A DNA stretch of 64,000 bases from Pseudofabraea citricarpa (lineage: Eukaryota; Ascomycota; Leotiomycetes; Helotiales; Dermateaceae), in assembly GCA_029641185.1 (NCBI GenBank), contig JAPWGK010000009.1:1190501-1254500 (forward strand), given 5' to 3'. The translations under genes and the position numbers were made by a program. The notes under the pieces are model-generated. The model was not told the DNA's origin and searched no databases. It saw nothing but the letters and a program-made list of their open reading frames with translations. Below, one piece after another: positions 23,556 to 35,529 of this stretch; within the stretch, counting starts at the first letter, position 1, and every line of letters starts with the position of its first letter.

Positions 23556-24811
23556 GGCAGCGAGGAGACGTGTGACGTGCCTGTGGAAAACGAGAACGAG
23601 ATATGAGGGATGAGGGATGATGGATAATGCTGGTTCGGGTGGAACGGTGACGGGAAAAAAGTGTTTATAATAAGCGACGGCGTCTCGGGAACCTTTCTTC
23701 TTCTTCTTCTTCGATATTTCTTCGATATTTTGATGATGGAGATATTTTTGTGTGTGGTTGCTTATGAGTAAATGAATGGAAGGGGAGGGGGAGAGGAATC
23801 AAACACGCATGGAAGATGAAGATGCGGTCTTCCTCCAGTGAGATATACATACATATCTTTTGTTCTGCCTTTCCAATAAACTCGGGTAGCTAAATACGCT
23901 CTCCGTCTCCCAAATCATCGAGGCCCATCCGTCGCATCTTCTTTCTTGCCTTACTAATCTGGCTAACTCGCCCTTCTGCTAGATCATCCTACTCCTTCGA
24001 TTCAGGGCAAACCAAGCACAGCAAAAAGCAGCAACAAGTGCTAGCAGCCAGCTAGTATACCCAACAAAATACTCTCGTCATGATCTCGCTCTCTCCTGTC
24101 CATCCTCATATCTCTACCTACCTATCTATCATAAAGTCAAAGAATCATGTTATCTACAAAAAGACTCGCAAAACCGCTATTGCTCTCTATTCATCCTGAC
24201 ACATTGATATAATAATCACATGTAAGAGCCGCCATATGAGTCTGCGAATAAGAGAATATCAAGACGAGTTCATAGATTGCTGGCAGGTTTCTTTTCTTCG
24301 ACTGCGAAGACGGCTAGTCAGTTAGTAACTTTGGTAAACCATCTGATAGTTACCTAGGTACTTATAGCTACAGCTTCATGTGTCGTTAAATTTTTGACAT
24401 CCAGGATCTACTTAGATATTTTACTTGTAATAATTATTTCAACAATCATTTATTCCCTGTTATGATAAGAGAAAAAAGCAACCGGCACGAGTAATATGCA
24501 CATCAAGAAAGGGTACTTGTAATTAGTTTTTTGTCTCGTGTATCGACTAGGTACCTGTATGTTTACAATACAAAAAACGCCACCCGCTATCCAAAACATA
24601 CAATAGCTGCAAAATTACAATTGCTAAAAATCAAAAAGACAAGAACAGACTTGGACGAATATAGCAGACAGATTGACATGATTTCGAGGATCGTGGATGG
24701 TTCCATAGGAAGATTACAAAGAGCGTAGCAGTAGAATGGCAAGGAAGATGCAGTGAAGAGAACGACATGCCAAAGACATGGTATGGCATGGTACCGTCAC
24801 AATCCACAACA
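23556..24811. other. Convergent 3' region, GPI-protein and paxillin-like genes
   Basis: AT-rich with TTC repeats near 23700. Nothing coding seen. Confidence 0.5.
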
Positions 24812-27416
24812 TTAAGCCTTCAATTCTCGCTCCATGCAGCCTGTACACAAGACGACTATCGAATCTTCGACCTGTTTGGGGAAGATCTGACCATCGTCAA
24901 ACCCGCCAGCGCAAACCACACACCTAAAGCAAGCATCGTGCCACTCTCCACCCATAGCCTGTACATATTGACCAATCACAGGCTTCTTGCACTTTGTACA
25001 CTTCGGTGCTCGTCTTTCGGTTCTCTTGGTTTGGCAGTTCAAGCACCAAGCGTATCCGTCTTTCTCGATGTGAGTCATGCCTTGCTCAAAGGGATCACCA
25101 CATTCGGCACAGAAGAAGTGACCATAATGCCAATGTTCGCCCAGAGCAACTGCGTGCTCACCAATAATAGGCGTCTTGCAGTGTTTGCATTTGGGGGCGA
25201 AATGCTCATGCCAGTCCAGATGGCAGAAGAATCTCAAACGTTCATCACCGTCCTCTGCCATTGTTTGGCCTTCAACTTCATCCAGTTCCTCCCCATTTGC
25301 ACGTCGCTGAATCCGATCGAGTCGTTCAGCACGCTTTGCTGAAGGTTCAGGGCTGATCTCCAGAGCTTCAAGTCCAGTACCGCACGTAAAACAGATAAAA
25401 CATTGGGGGTGGAACCGCTCCGCTACTCCACGTAGAGCCACAACCCGTCCCTCAATTGGAAGTTGACATTGATGGCAGGAGGCTGTAGCTCTCCCACCGG
25501 CTGCAGGGGACCAGTGGCCTCTTGGGAGTGGTGAGGTTGCATGGTGACGGGGAAGAGGTCGAGCTGCAGCTTTCTTGGGATCAGGAAGTGGTCTGGTCTT
25601 ATTTTTGTTTTCTCCGGGGACATTGATTGTTGGAATGACAGGGCCCGAGACCGAAATTGTGGGTGCATCAGGGAGATTGATGGTAGGAATAGATGGATTG
25701 GAAGGTTTAGAATCAGGGAAATTGATACTAGGAACCGAAGTTATTTCCATCACCCGGATGGCCGGTGTGTCAGGAAGTTGAATTGTCGGAACAGGGGCTG
25801 TGATAGCCTTCTGGCCTGGTCGAGAAGACGAGATCTGCGTTTGGTTACTGGAGTAGTTTGACTCTCCTGGCCTTCTGGGCTCTTCTGGCTTTACATCAGC
25901 CTCCTTCGGCTTCCAATTTTTATCAAAGCTTACAATAGGGCGCCCAAGCTTATTGCTGACAACTGTAGGTGTCGGCAGCTTGGGGCTACGGCCTTTAAGA
26001 CGCATGCTCGTGGCCTGACGAATCTCTTCACTTCTAACCTCCAATCCATCTCTCATATTAGGCTCAGGTGATTCAGTCCGCACGTCTGCCTCTTTCGCAA
26101 CAATTTTGTTTACTGGAGGAGGATTGGCAGTATAGGCTGGATTTCGGGATTGAGAGGGAGGATTCCGATGGATTTCATACTTGGAAAGCTTCTTAATTTG
26201 CTCTGGCGGAGTACTGTTTGAGCGCGGTGGAATATCTTGTGCGAATTGCACTCGATTGAGAGGATTTCGGGGCTTGATTCGCAGAGGCGATGGCATGTCG
26301 CGTGCTTCTGGCGAGCGTCCTCGGCTTGAGTCTTCCTGTTCCGGTTCCTCCCAGATTTGCTCGCCTGTAAACGAGCCAGCAACTTCTCCACTAACATTTC
26401 GTTTAGCACTGCTCTTTCGTTTTGTGCCCCCAAAAGGTCTGCTAGTCTTTGAAAGGGATCCATAGGCTTTTTCAGTTGAAGCTGGAAGAGTTCTAACAGA
26501 GTCCATTGATTCTCGTATCCTCCCATCAGGGCTTTTGTTGTCGCTTCTGAAGTAGTCGGTCGAATCACTTGAGAAACGGTCTCGTGGTGATGATAATCCT
26601 CCACTACCACTAGAGCTACCGGAAACAGATCGCGGCGCTATGTCTCTTGCCAGTCCAGTAAGCATGCCAACTCCACTGCGACGACCAACGCTCTGTGTTC
26701 TTGCATGAGCGTAGCTGTTCTTTCGGAGATGTTCTTTGTAACGATAGGGTGCATCGGGGTTTGGTTGGGCCGCATCGGGATTTTGATGCTGATAAACAAG
26801 TTCTGAAGCCTCATCCTGGGCTGCAGCATGAATCCGTAGTTCTTCTTCGTCCTGAGGCTTGAGGTCCATATCCTCCATGGCTTCCCTTAATGCCACTGCT
26901 TCTTCCTTCTCCATCCATCTTTGACCGCGTTCCATGTAGGTAGCAGTGGGAACAACTTCCGAAGGCTTCAGTGGCACAGTTCGTGTATTCTGGGACTGGT
27001 CTCGTGAAGTACTGTCCGAGGCAGGTTGTTGTACAAGAGCTCGGCCAGTTCTGGAAGAGGTTGATGAGTAATTCGAAAGTGATGAGTGTGCCCTTTTATG
27101 AGATAGCACACTTGTCGAGCGTGGAGGCAGGTTTCCGGGTACATCTTCTTGCGTGGGTGTAGGAGCAGGTGAAGGGGCTGGCGTAGCCTGTTGTGAGTTT
27201 CTTCGTTTGCTTGCAGGCTGTGGTCTGGCACCACTTGGACGTGCAACGCGGTTGTTTCGCAAGTCAGCCAGGTAGTCCGCTGTCATTTGTTAGTAGAGAT
27301 AGAAGCAAGAGGCAGAATAGCCATTGCAAGCCCATACCGAATTGCTCGTTTGTCATGGAAACCGGTCCAGGAGGTGTCACTTTTCGAGTGCCATCCTTGG
27401 ATCTCCCACGCAACAT
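24812..27416 (-). CDS. Paxillin-like LIM-domain protein (three LIM domains)
   Basis: Exons (minus) 27416-27338 and 27279-24812; 848 aa. The first exon encodes MLRGRSKDGTRKV and joins in phase 1 to ADYLADLRNN. Residues to about 620 are disordered, Ser/Pro/Arg-rich, with a repeated PTIxLPDxP/IxVPG segment near 520-570. Three LIM domains fill the C-terminus: LIM1 (CHQCQLPIEG) carries an insertion of about 40 residues between its two zinc fingers, LIM2 starts CKHCKTPIIG, and LIM3 starts CTKCKKPVIG. All expected Cys/His zinc ligands appear present. Fungal relatives (Pxl1) act at the actomyosin ring and polarity sites with Rho-GTPase regulators; that role here is inferred. A further in-frame ATG exists at 27449. 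The 3' end faces the GPI-protein gene. Confidence 0.88.
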
Positions 27417-28306
27417 TGTGGGCAACAAGGCAACTTGGATCAGTAGCAAGAATATATGATGGTGAGTCGGGTTAGATAGAAGACGCGTTGGTGGATGCTT
27501 ATGGAGGTTGAATGTCGAGAGGCTTTATTACGCGGATGTGTATCAGGGGGCGGAGACATAAAACAAGCAGGCGGTCTTTCTTCTTGATGTCAATTTAGGG
27601 GCGATGGGAGATAGATATAGACAAAGGATGTTTCTTGCTGGAATCGAGTAGGATACACAGCAACAAGGAGTCAGTGAGTCAAGGCCTATTATTCCCACTC
27701 ATTTGCGCGCGGTTGGCTGTTTCCCCAGTTAACTTTTGTGGTTCGCAGAGCAACGCGATCACGTGCGACCGTGAAACGCGACGCCAGCGCAGAAGTGCGT
27801 CGTGCCGTCGCGAAGGCCTCGTCTGATTGGCTGCTTTCCCCTGACAGCGTTTGCTATCGTGCGACCACGCATCACTGCATTCCCGGTTCCATCTTTCTAT
27901 CCACTGCTAAGACTTGAATCTTTTACTTGGGAATGCATAATGCCAGTACTTCATATGAAGTAGCTGAGCTCTTAGCACCTTTCTTCAACTTATCATGTCT
28001 TTGGAGAAGCTAGCACGTCTGGGAAGTTAAGGTTGAAGTTGAAGCTGAAGTTGAAGCTGATACTTCTCACTACTTCCTATCTAATTACCCTACCGCTGCT
28101 ATGTTTCAATGCTTTCAAGTACAGTACTAGAATAAGGTTCAGGGACAGGAATCTTTTTCCAACTATGTACGCAGATACCAAGTATCCAAGCCAGTCCTGT
28201 TTTTTCAAACTCAACCAGCTCTCCCTTTGAGATCCAAGCGGATTTTTTATATAACTCTCCATATACAAGACAACCCTTCCACAACTAACACCACTCTGCT
28301 CATACT
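27417..28306. other. Promoter of the paxillin-like gene and MFS 3' region
   Basis: Contains a gttgaagttgaagctgaag mini-repeat at about 28032-28062. No gene seen. Confidence 0.5.
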
Positions 28307-29878
28307 TTATACCCGCTGCCATGCCCAAAGTCCTTTCGCAGCACTCTTAACGCTCACCGTCCTACTCGCAACTCTTGAGAAGGGCGGCCTCTCATGAGGC
28401 ACAGCATCGTCGTCCTGAATCTCTCGAGCTCTCAACTCCTTATCGGCTGCTGTCTTTGCGATTTCTCTAATTTTCCAGGCCCGCAATATCCAAGCAGCAA
28501 TGCCACCTCCGAAATACATGAATCCTGCAAACAACTGAGCATGTAAATAATCCCCAGATGGGGTGCGCAACTTCAGCCCAATTGGCTCTGCAAAAGTTGC
28601 CGGGATCACTAAAACGATCCAGACGATGGAAAGAGCCGAAGACAAGACCTTCAGTCCAACAACCTCAGCACCGACAGGCCCAACGACAGTCCATAATGTA
28701 CCGGCCACGGTGCCTACAATCAGGGCGAAGAATAACAAAAGACCATAAGATTCTGCAAAGACCCATATAACTAGGCAGAACAGACTTGTCGCAAAAGTGC
28801 ACAAGCAAGCAATATTAATGCGGCCAGCTGCATCGCTGTAATAACCCACAACTGGACGACCGAGACCCTGTCCAAGATTCAAGATTGCCCCGACCACTGA
28901 CGCTTGTTTGGCGGTCAACCCAACACTTCTCGCATAGCTCGGTAGACTGAACAGGAGAACGATATATCCGAGGATACTGAAAAAAGCCCACGTCACTAGT
29001 AGTAGGAACTCGGGGCGTTTGAGAAGCTTGACATCGAATCCTGAGAGGACAGCACCAACTGCCTTGTTGCGGTCCTTAATCAGAAGCGCACAAACACCAT
29101 TGACGACAAACGCCAGAATTGCAAGAACTCGGAAGGCCCAGTTCAAACCGATGGATTCAATCATTGCGTTGGTCGCCAAGCTGTATACAAGGCCACCGAG
29201 TCCAGAGCCAGCAGTCGCAAGACTATTGGCGAATGATCGTTTCTTTGAGAACCATTGTGGTACTACCCCTACGCTCGCAACGAACAAGAAACCCATTCCC
29301 TATGCGAAGTTAGATGACAAGCCTCAAAGTCCAGCAGAATATTATCTTACCAAACCAAAGCATATGCCTTGAGACAAGAACAGTTGCCATATTCTCTTCG
29401 TAAAAGATGCACCTAGTAGTGCAGCAAACTCAAGTACGACGCCAATGAGAAGAGTCGTTCTTGTACCAAGTTTACGGACACATATGGTTGCCACTGGAGA
29501 GACGAGCAGAGCTATAGAAATAGACAACCCTCCGATGAAGGCATATTCCAAGGCGCTTGCACCAGGGAAGGTATTGTTAGTCAAGTAATGCGACAGAAAT
29601 ATTCCGTACGACTAGAGACGATCAGTCAGTCGACAGTACAACTCGGGAGAGGGAGTACCTACACTATTTATTCCCCAGGTATGAGCATTAATGAGCCCCA
29701 CACAACCAACACAAACCCAGCCATAACCGCCATCTGGAGGTACATCATGGTTAGATTGTGCAGTCGGGGCATGCTTCAGCGGAACATTTTTCTCAGCTGG
29801 ACTTTCTACAGTCTCAGCATCCGATATCTTATTCTGCTCGATCTCAATATTATGATTGATTGGTGACTCGCCGCTCAT
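28307..29878 (-). CDS. MFS transporter, monocarboxylate porter (MCT/Mch) type
   Basis: Exons (minus) 29878-29663, 29611-29351, 29299-28307; 489 aa; both introns are phase 0. After a hydrophilic Glu/Asn-rich N-terminus comes the family signature PPDGGYGWVCVGCV near residue 48, leading into TM1 and WGINSSYGIFLSHYL. Around twelve hydrophobic segments follow, with a central cytosolic loop near DRNKAVGAVLSG. The conserved middle stretch GVVPQWFSKKRSFANSLATAGSGLGGL is also typical. The tail is Arg/Lys-rich. Fungal members (Mch-like) move monocarboxylates, riboflavin or other small acids across plasma or vacuolar membrane; the substrate cannot be told from sequence. Nearest upstream neighbour on the same strand is about 1.4 kb away. 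Confidence 0.9.
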
Positions 29879-31308
29879 GATCAGCCTCGGCGCGTCGGGT
29901 ACCTGTCCGAGCGGAGATAGTGACGCAGGAGATAAAAAAAGAGACAAAAATCCTCCACGTCCAAACAGTAGAGGAAGGGGAACTGGACCACAAAAGATAC
30001 CTGGAAAGAGGTACTTTATATACAAAGAGAGAAGAAAAGGTAATTGTTGCAGGAAGCTTCCCCACCATTTGACCCCAATGACTCTGCGTGAGCTATTATG
30101 TACGAAAATCTTCTTTCAGGGTGTCAACCGGGCCGGGAAAGACGGAAATAAAACCATTGCGCCGGGAATACTGTTAAGTCGTGTAGATTGCTTGTGTGGA
30201 TCTGCTGGACTCTCCGGGGACGTACCTTAAAGACAGACCCCACGAATATCGAGACCCCTGATGCTTGGATATTTCTGATTATTCTATCAGGCCAAGCATT
30301 GAATCCTGCAAGGGAGTTTACCTTTTAAAGCTCTTTGTTAAATGAATAGCATTTTGAAGAAAGAAGGATATTGCCACAGAAGTAGAAATATTATACAGCA
30401 GTGATAGCATCTCGAGAACTTGATGACCGTATTTCAAATTCAACAGATCAGTTAACTCACATATCTGATCAGATACCGCACCCTTGCACAGAAAGGTCTC
30501 GAAGAGTGGTGGAGTATACAATTAGGATCCCCCGGTCCTACCAGCATTTCACACAACGCTCGAGCGCCAACTAATCATTTAATCAAAGATAACTGAAGAC
30601 GAAAGATACCAAGAGCGAGCAAGTAAGTCATAAGACACACTGCATGTCTTACTGTTTGGCTTACCTCACAAGAATCGTACAGAACCTAGTCTACCGTACT
30701 CTAGTCTACTGTATACAGCACAAAAAAGCTAAAAGTCTCCTTAAGTTCTGGTCTATATGCGCAGTACAGTACGTAGCCGGTTTTCGGGCCAGCTTGAAAA
30801 CATGAGCAACCATGTTTATTCCCGGTTATCCTCGAAAGTATATATTCTTTTTAGGTTGTCTACTGCACTCTTGGAAACTTAGTTGCTGCGCAGAGTACTT
30901 ACTGTACGTACTCTGTACATACCGAGCCCAGTGCCGCCCCCGGTGGTAGGATGTGATTGCGCATGCGGGGATACTTGGAACTTGGTTAGACCTCAAGGTA
31001 AGCTGAGTTTCTACTGTACTCAGATTCTGACTGCTTCGGTAACTATAGCGTTCCGAAGCACCGGATCAGAAATCTGGCAGCAGTTGCTTCCTCCTTCCAG
31101 CCAGTACCTATTCAGATACGTAGCCATAGTATACTAGCAGCAACACAGGACAAGAATCACCAAAAATTCTCAGTCACAAAAAAAGTACAGTGCCGAATTG
31201 TATTGCATTGGATATCTAGATGGCGCTTCAAATCATGTCCCACATTCCTGTTCCTATCCCTTAACAACTCCACATCCAAAATAACCGCTTGCCTTACACT
31301 CACTCCAC
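29879..31308. other. MFS promoter and 3' region of the small three-exon gene
   Basis: Moderately AT-rich. Repeated agtac/gtac steps at 30690-30930. No gene supported. Confidence 0.5.
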
Positions 31309-31846
31309 TTATGTGTCGAACCACTCGAGCTTATCATCTTTCGAGAAGATGGCATTGTACACCTTATCGCCATCCGGCTTCTCCGTCTCGTCCATACGTA
31401 GCGAGTGCAACTTCGGTCCTTCGCCGCCGATGAAGGCTCGGAACATGAAATAGGAGCCTTTCTTTTCAGCGAACTCGACCTTGCCGAAGAGATGGAGGCC
31501 GTAGGCTGAGGTTGCGACTCGGACCTCTTTTAGATCATCGGCTGCATGGACGTTAGCCTTCTGTTACTGCATAAGAACTCTAAATTGAGACGAACCGGAA
31601 AAGCTGGTGAGTTCTCTGTCCGAGAGATCGGCAACGGCTTTGAAATACTCAGGTTCGTGTTCTGGCAGATGCTCGTTAGTTATAGTTGGCAGATAGATGG
31701 GGTGGTGGTGGTTGTGTACTGTTTGCTTCGTGGCGTTGGTGCAAAACCTCCTTCTGGATATCGTCCAACAGCTCGTTGAAGGTGTTGATTGACTCGTGCT
31801 TTGGGGGGTGAACATCTCCCAAGTCGACAGTCTCAGCGGTAGCCAT
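31309..31846 (-). CDS. Small conserved fungal protein, possibly Mrp8-like (three exons)
   Basis: Exons (minus) 31846-31720, 31661-31596, 31541-31309; 141 aa. The first intron has a strong branch site (actaac) and ends ccag; the second ends tgcag. Each exon alone would be missed. The protein begins MATAETVDLGDVHPPKHES, has a central acidic section (KHEPEYFKAVADLSDREL), and a C-terminal beta-rich domain with VATSAYGLHLFGKVEF, SYFMFRAFIG and LEWFDT at the end. No signal peptide or membrane segment. It reminds me of fungal proteins annotated after yeast Mrp8 (YKL142W), whose function is poorly known; I hold that name loosely. The splice reconstruction is the firmer claim: frame is kept across two introns and the stop follows a conserved-looking end. 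Confidence 0.72.
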
Positions 31847-33012
31847 GTTGGAATTGATTTGAGATGATTGAATTTGGTTGTGTTTGGGGAGATTCTGTGA
31901 TGGGGGTGAAATGGGATAGCTCTACATGAGATGATAGCGGGGAGAGCTCTGGGCTTTTATGTCTGGGAGCTCATGGCGGCGTCCTGCAGGTTTCAAGCTC
32001 ATGAGCTGTCTGACGTCTAAGCAAGGATTAGATAGCGGGGCATGTCATGCACCACCACCACCAGCCATCTCCAACAACCACAGCCCCATGAGTTGAGAAG
32101 CCAATCCTTCCCGCTCGCTGCCTTGGATTCTGAAAGCCACAGCTAGGTTGAGTCTAGGTTCCCTGGAATCTAAAGACTGAATCGTGAGGCTTTGTGCAGC
32201 AGAATTGAGACCATGTCAAATTTGATAGGAGGTTTTGGAATGACTGAGGATCTTGGGCGTCTCCTCAAACACCTTGGTTTACGTTATTGAGCACCAGGAT
32301 TTCATCATTATTCGTTCAATGTAGTATTCCGTTGATGTACCTAATATGACAGGAAGAGGTGAACAGTACCAGCCACAGATATGGATATGTCCTGCCAGGT
32401 ATTTTGTTTCTCCTGTCAACGAACCACGTACTTACTGTAGGTACTAACCCCACAAACAGGGCACGTGGAGCGGCTGTTCCTGCAGTTCATGCCCATGTGG
32501 AGCGAAGTTCGTCATCCTTACGCTTGACAATATAAAACATGCACCAATAACGGCTAACCAGCCCTCTCGGTGGGCAATAATGATGACAGGAGACTGGTCT
32601 TTTCAAAGGTTGGAAATGCAGGGCCGTTCTAATCGTTATCGGCAATGACGTAGAGTGGGGTGAGGTTTCTTGTTGGAGAATTGATTTACTGGCTGCAATG
32701 TGATCGATTGATACGAAAAGTAAATTAAGCGTAAAGCCAGTCTTCGGAACGGCTCAGCCCTGTGGTTTATTTTCAGATACTGCTGCTGCCAAACCTTGGC
32801 CGTCTTGATGTCTTCTTCAACCGTACCGTATTGCGTACAGCGGAAAGGAGTCAACAACAAAACGGCCAAGGGTGAAAGTTATCCGCAGCATTAATGCAAT
32901 GCCACGTGATCCTCGGACCGAGGATTGTCCCGTTAGCCTCGGCCTGCTTCCAAAAAGACTCGACGATGAGATAGATATGCTCCACTGAGTCGTCCATAGT
33001 CTATCAATTGCA
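31847..33012. other. Divergent promoter, small three-exon gene and thioesterase
   Basis: No supported gene; a short minus-strand frame at 32636-32869 has no recognisable features. Confidence 0.5.
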
Positions 33013-34025
33013 ATGCCCTTGGCAAGGCTGCTCGTTCGCCCGGGTGCTAGTCATTCTAGGTCGGTGAGGAGGGTCCTTATCGCAAATCCGCACACCAAAA
33101 TTTCGCCCATCCGATTCTTCAGTGTAAATACCGGTCTAAGGTCTGCTCAAAGTAAGTCCTCTGGTATCCACATCTCTACATTCACTGACCGCTCTGCTGT
33201 AGCACTCGACAGCTCTCTCCCAGCTCCTGCGAAACGCCATATACTTGTTCGCATATTTCTCGGCCTAGCCACCGGCTTTCTCTTCTCCAGCGCAGGCTTC
33301 CTCATGGCTACCGTCCCTGCGATGCAAGCCGCAAATGGCATTCTAAATCCTCCATCAGACAAGGAAACGCTGTCTATGTACACTCCCGAAGACGGCCTTG
33401 CTCAGGAAGTGGAGGAATTCATCAAGAACCACCCAGTCGCGGTCGAGCTACGGTCGAATCCTGACTTCTCCGAGTCGAGACCACATTTGAAGATTCCCGA
33501 GTCACAGCGCAGTCACAGCCTCACTGGCGGTACACTTTTGGGGCCTGGCAAGGTTGTAGTTCCTCCTTTCACTTGGAATGAAGCAGGTGGAAAGTCGCTA
33601 GTTCAGATCTCCTATTTGGGCTCGGATCTGTGCGGCCACGCTGGAATTGTCCATGGTGGGATGCTTGCTACGATTTTGGACGAAGGATTGGCAAGATGCT
33701 GCTTTGCAGCTTTACCGAATAAGATTGGAATGACTGCCAACCTCAACATCAACTATCGCGCCCCAGCACCTGCCAACACTTTTGTTGTTCTCCGCTCAAA
33801 GACCGTAAAGGTTGAGGGACGTAAGGCTTGGGTAGAAGGTCATATTGAGACACTTGTAGCTGAGGGAGAGAAGCCAGTTGTGTTGGTCGAAGCATCCGCC
33901 TTGTTTGTGGAACCAAGACAAGCAGCAGTGAGTTCAGCCTTCCAACAAGATAGAAGCAAGAAGAAAAAAGCAAATCCAATACTAACCTCTCCTAGACCAT
34001 GGCCAAGGTATACCCAGTGCAATGA
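33013..34025 (+). CDS. PaaI/4HBT-type hotdog thioesterase, probably mitochondrial or membrane-anchored
   Basis: Exons 33013-33151, 33203-33927, 33996-34025; 297 aa. The first intron (gtaagt...ctgtag, 51 nt) is a multiple of three without stops, so the frame reads through if it is retained. The last intron (68 nt) is needed for the short ending TMAKVYPVQ. The N-terminus is Arg-rich and acid-free (MPLARLLVRPGASHSRSVRR), like a mitochondrial presequence. A membrane segment (VRIFLGLATGFLFSSAGFL) lies near 60-80. The hotdog domain covers about 180-290, with the helix motif GIVHGGMLATILDEGLAR. Family members hydrolyse acyl-CoA thioesters; the acyl chain is unknown. Divergent from the 31.3-31.8 kb gene. 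Confidence 0.85.
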
Positions 34026-34491
34026 GTGTTTCTTAGCATTCTATTGCAAGCAATAAATCACCCACACTCTTTAGAGCTCATCTGCCGAATATAGACCATA
34101 CAAGCGACGGATTGTACATATACTAAATTAGGGAATATTAGAGTTCTCTTGGAATTTCATTTTCGTACCCAGGTACGGTACTTGATAGACTGCAGTCGGC
34201 GTTTTAGAATAAACAGCATAAAATGCACACAAAAACCAGAGTTTACCCCTGAGCATGCCCACGTGACCATGCAAAGCACGCAAGCAGGAGTGACGCGGAC
34301 GGCGGGCAGCGCGCGCATTGCGAGATCAAAGCCATCCTCACGAAATTTCTGGGCACGATTCCCAAACTCCCCTCCAAGAAATCCAGCAACCCATTGACGT
34401 CCCAACTCCTTCTCGAACCGCACCTCAGCCTCTAAGAACCAGCACCTACACTGAAACTTGCCCATCAATCAAAAAAAGAAAACAATTCATC
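34026..34491. other. Thioesterase 3' region and APS kinase promoter
   Basis: No gene seen. An A-rich tract (aaaaaaagaaaac) directly precedes the APS kinase ATG. Confidence 0.45.
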
Positions 34492-35377
34492 ATGGCAACG
34501 TACGTACAAGACTTGGAAAGGGAAGGGAAAAAAGAAGAACCCCACCTTACCCCGCCATGCAACACCGTACAGCACAATGCCATATACATAGCATCGACAC
34601 AAAAACAACAACCCAGCCAAAAGATATGCTAATGGAAGATATAGCAACATCACCTGGCACCCGTCGCTTACGCGCAGCGAGCGCTCAGAATTCCGGGGCC
34701 AAAAGGGCCTGACGATCTGGTTCACAGGGCTGAGCGCATCGGGCAAATCCACCATCGCCATCGCTCTCGAGCAGCACCTGCTACACCTCGGTCTGTCTGC
34801 GTACCGGCTCGATGGCGACAACGTGCGGTTCGGGTTGAACAAGGACCTGGGCTTCTCGGAGAAGGATCGGAATGAGAACATCCGCCGGATAGCTGAGGTA
34901 TGTTTACTTTACTGAGAGTAACGAAAGAGAAAGAGAGAAAGAGAGAAAGAGAGAAAGAAACAAAAACGAGGGGAAGGAATATATGTACTGATGAATGGTG
35001 GCTTTTGCTAGGTTGCAAAACTCTTTGCCGATTCGACGACGATTGCTATTACCTCTTTCATCTCGCCGTATGCTGCAGACCGCAAGATCGCCCGCGATTT
35101 GCATGCTGCGTCGGGAGAGGGAAAGGATGAGGCTCTACCTTTCATTGAGGTCTTTATTGATATCCCAGTCGAGGAGGCGGAGAAGAGAGATCCTAAGGGT
35201 CTGTACAAAAAGGCTCGCGCAGGAGAGATTCCTAACTTTACTGGAATCTCTGCCCCATACGAGGCACCTGAGAATGCCGAGATCCATATCAGAAGTGACA
35301 AGAGCACCGTAGAGGAGTCCGTGGCTAAGATCACCGAATACTTGCAATCCAAGGGCCTCCTTCCTGTTAAGGCGTAA
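34492..35377 (+). CDS. Adenylylsulfate (APS) kinase
   Basis: Exons 34492-34499, 34645-34897, 35012-35377; 208 aa, the normal size for fungal APS kinase. The first coding exon is only 8 nt (ATG GCA AC). Joining it to 34645 gives the canonical start [13 protein letters not shown]. The P-loop GLSASGKST is at 31-39, followed by [19 protein letters not shown], then [13 protein letters not shown] and the lid region [19 protein letters not shown]. It catalyses APS + ATP to PAPS, the second step of sulfate assimilation (yeast Met14, Aspergillus sD). The second intron contains a purine-only GAGAAA-type repeat. The gene converges on V-ATPase subunit C with 152 bp between the stops. Confidence 0.95.
34919..34960. 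repeat. Purine-only GAGAAA repeat inside the APS kinase intron
   Basis: Repeats of gagaaa/aaagag within intron 34898-35011, giving an almost pure purine stretch of about 40 nt on the sense strand. Confidence 0.8.
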
Positions 35378-35529
35378 GGGAATAGATAGAAAAAAATAGA
35401 CAGTACTGCCATTTCTGAACTACAGATATGTTCACGATAGGAGACTATTTGATTTGGTCTCGGGTACAATGATATGATATAATGCTCTTCAATCCATACG
35501 CCGACAAATGAATACATGATCTGTGATAT

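Noticed and set aside
30318..30521. 67-codon minus-strand frame
   Set aside because: Too short, no motif, lies in AT-rich spacer.
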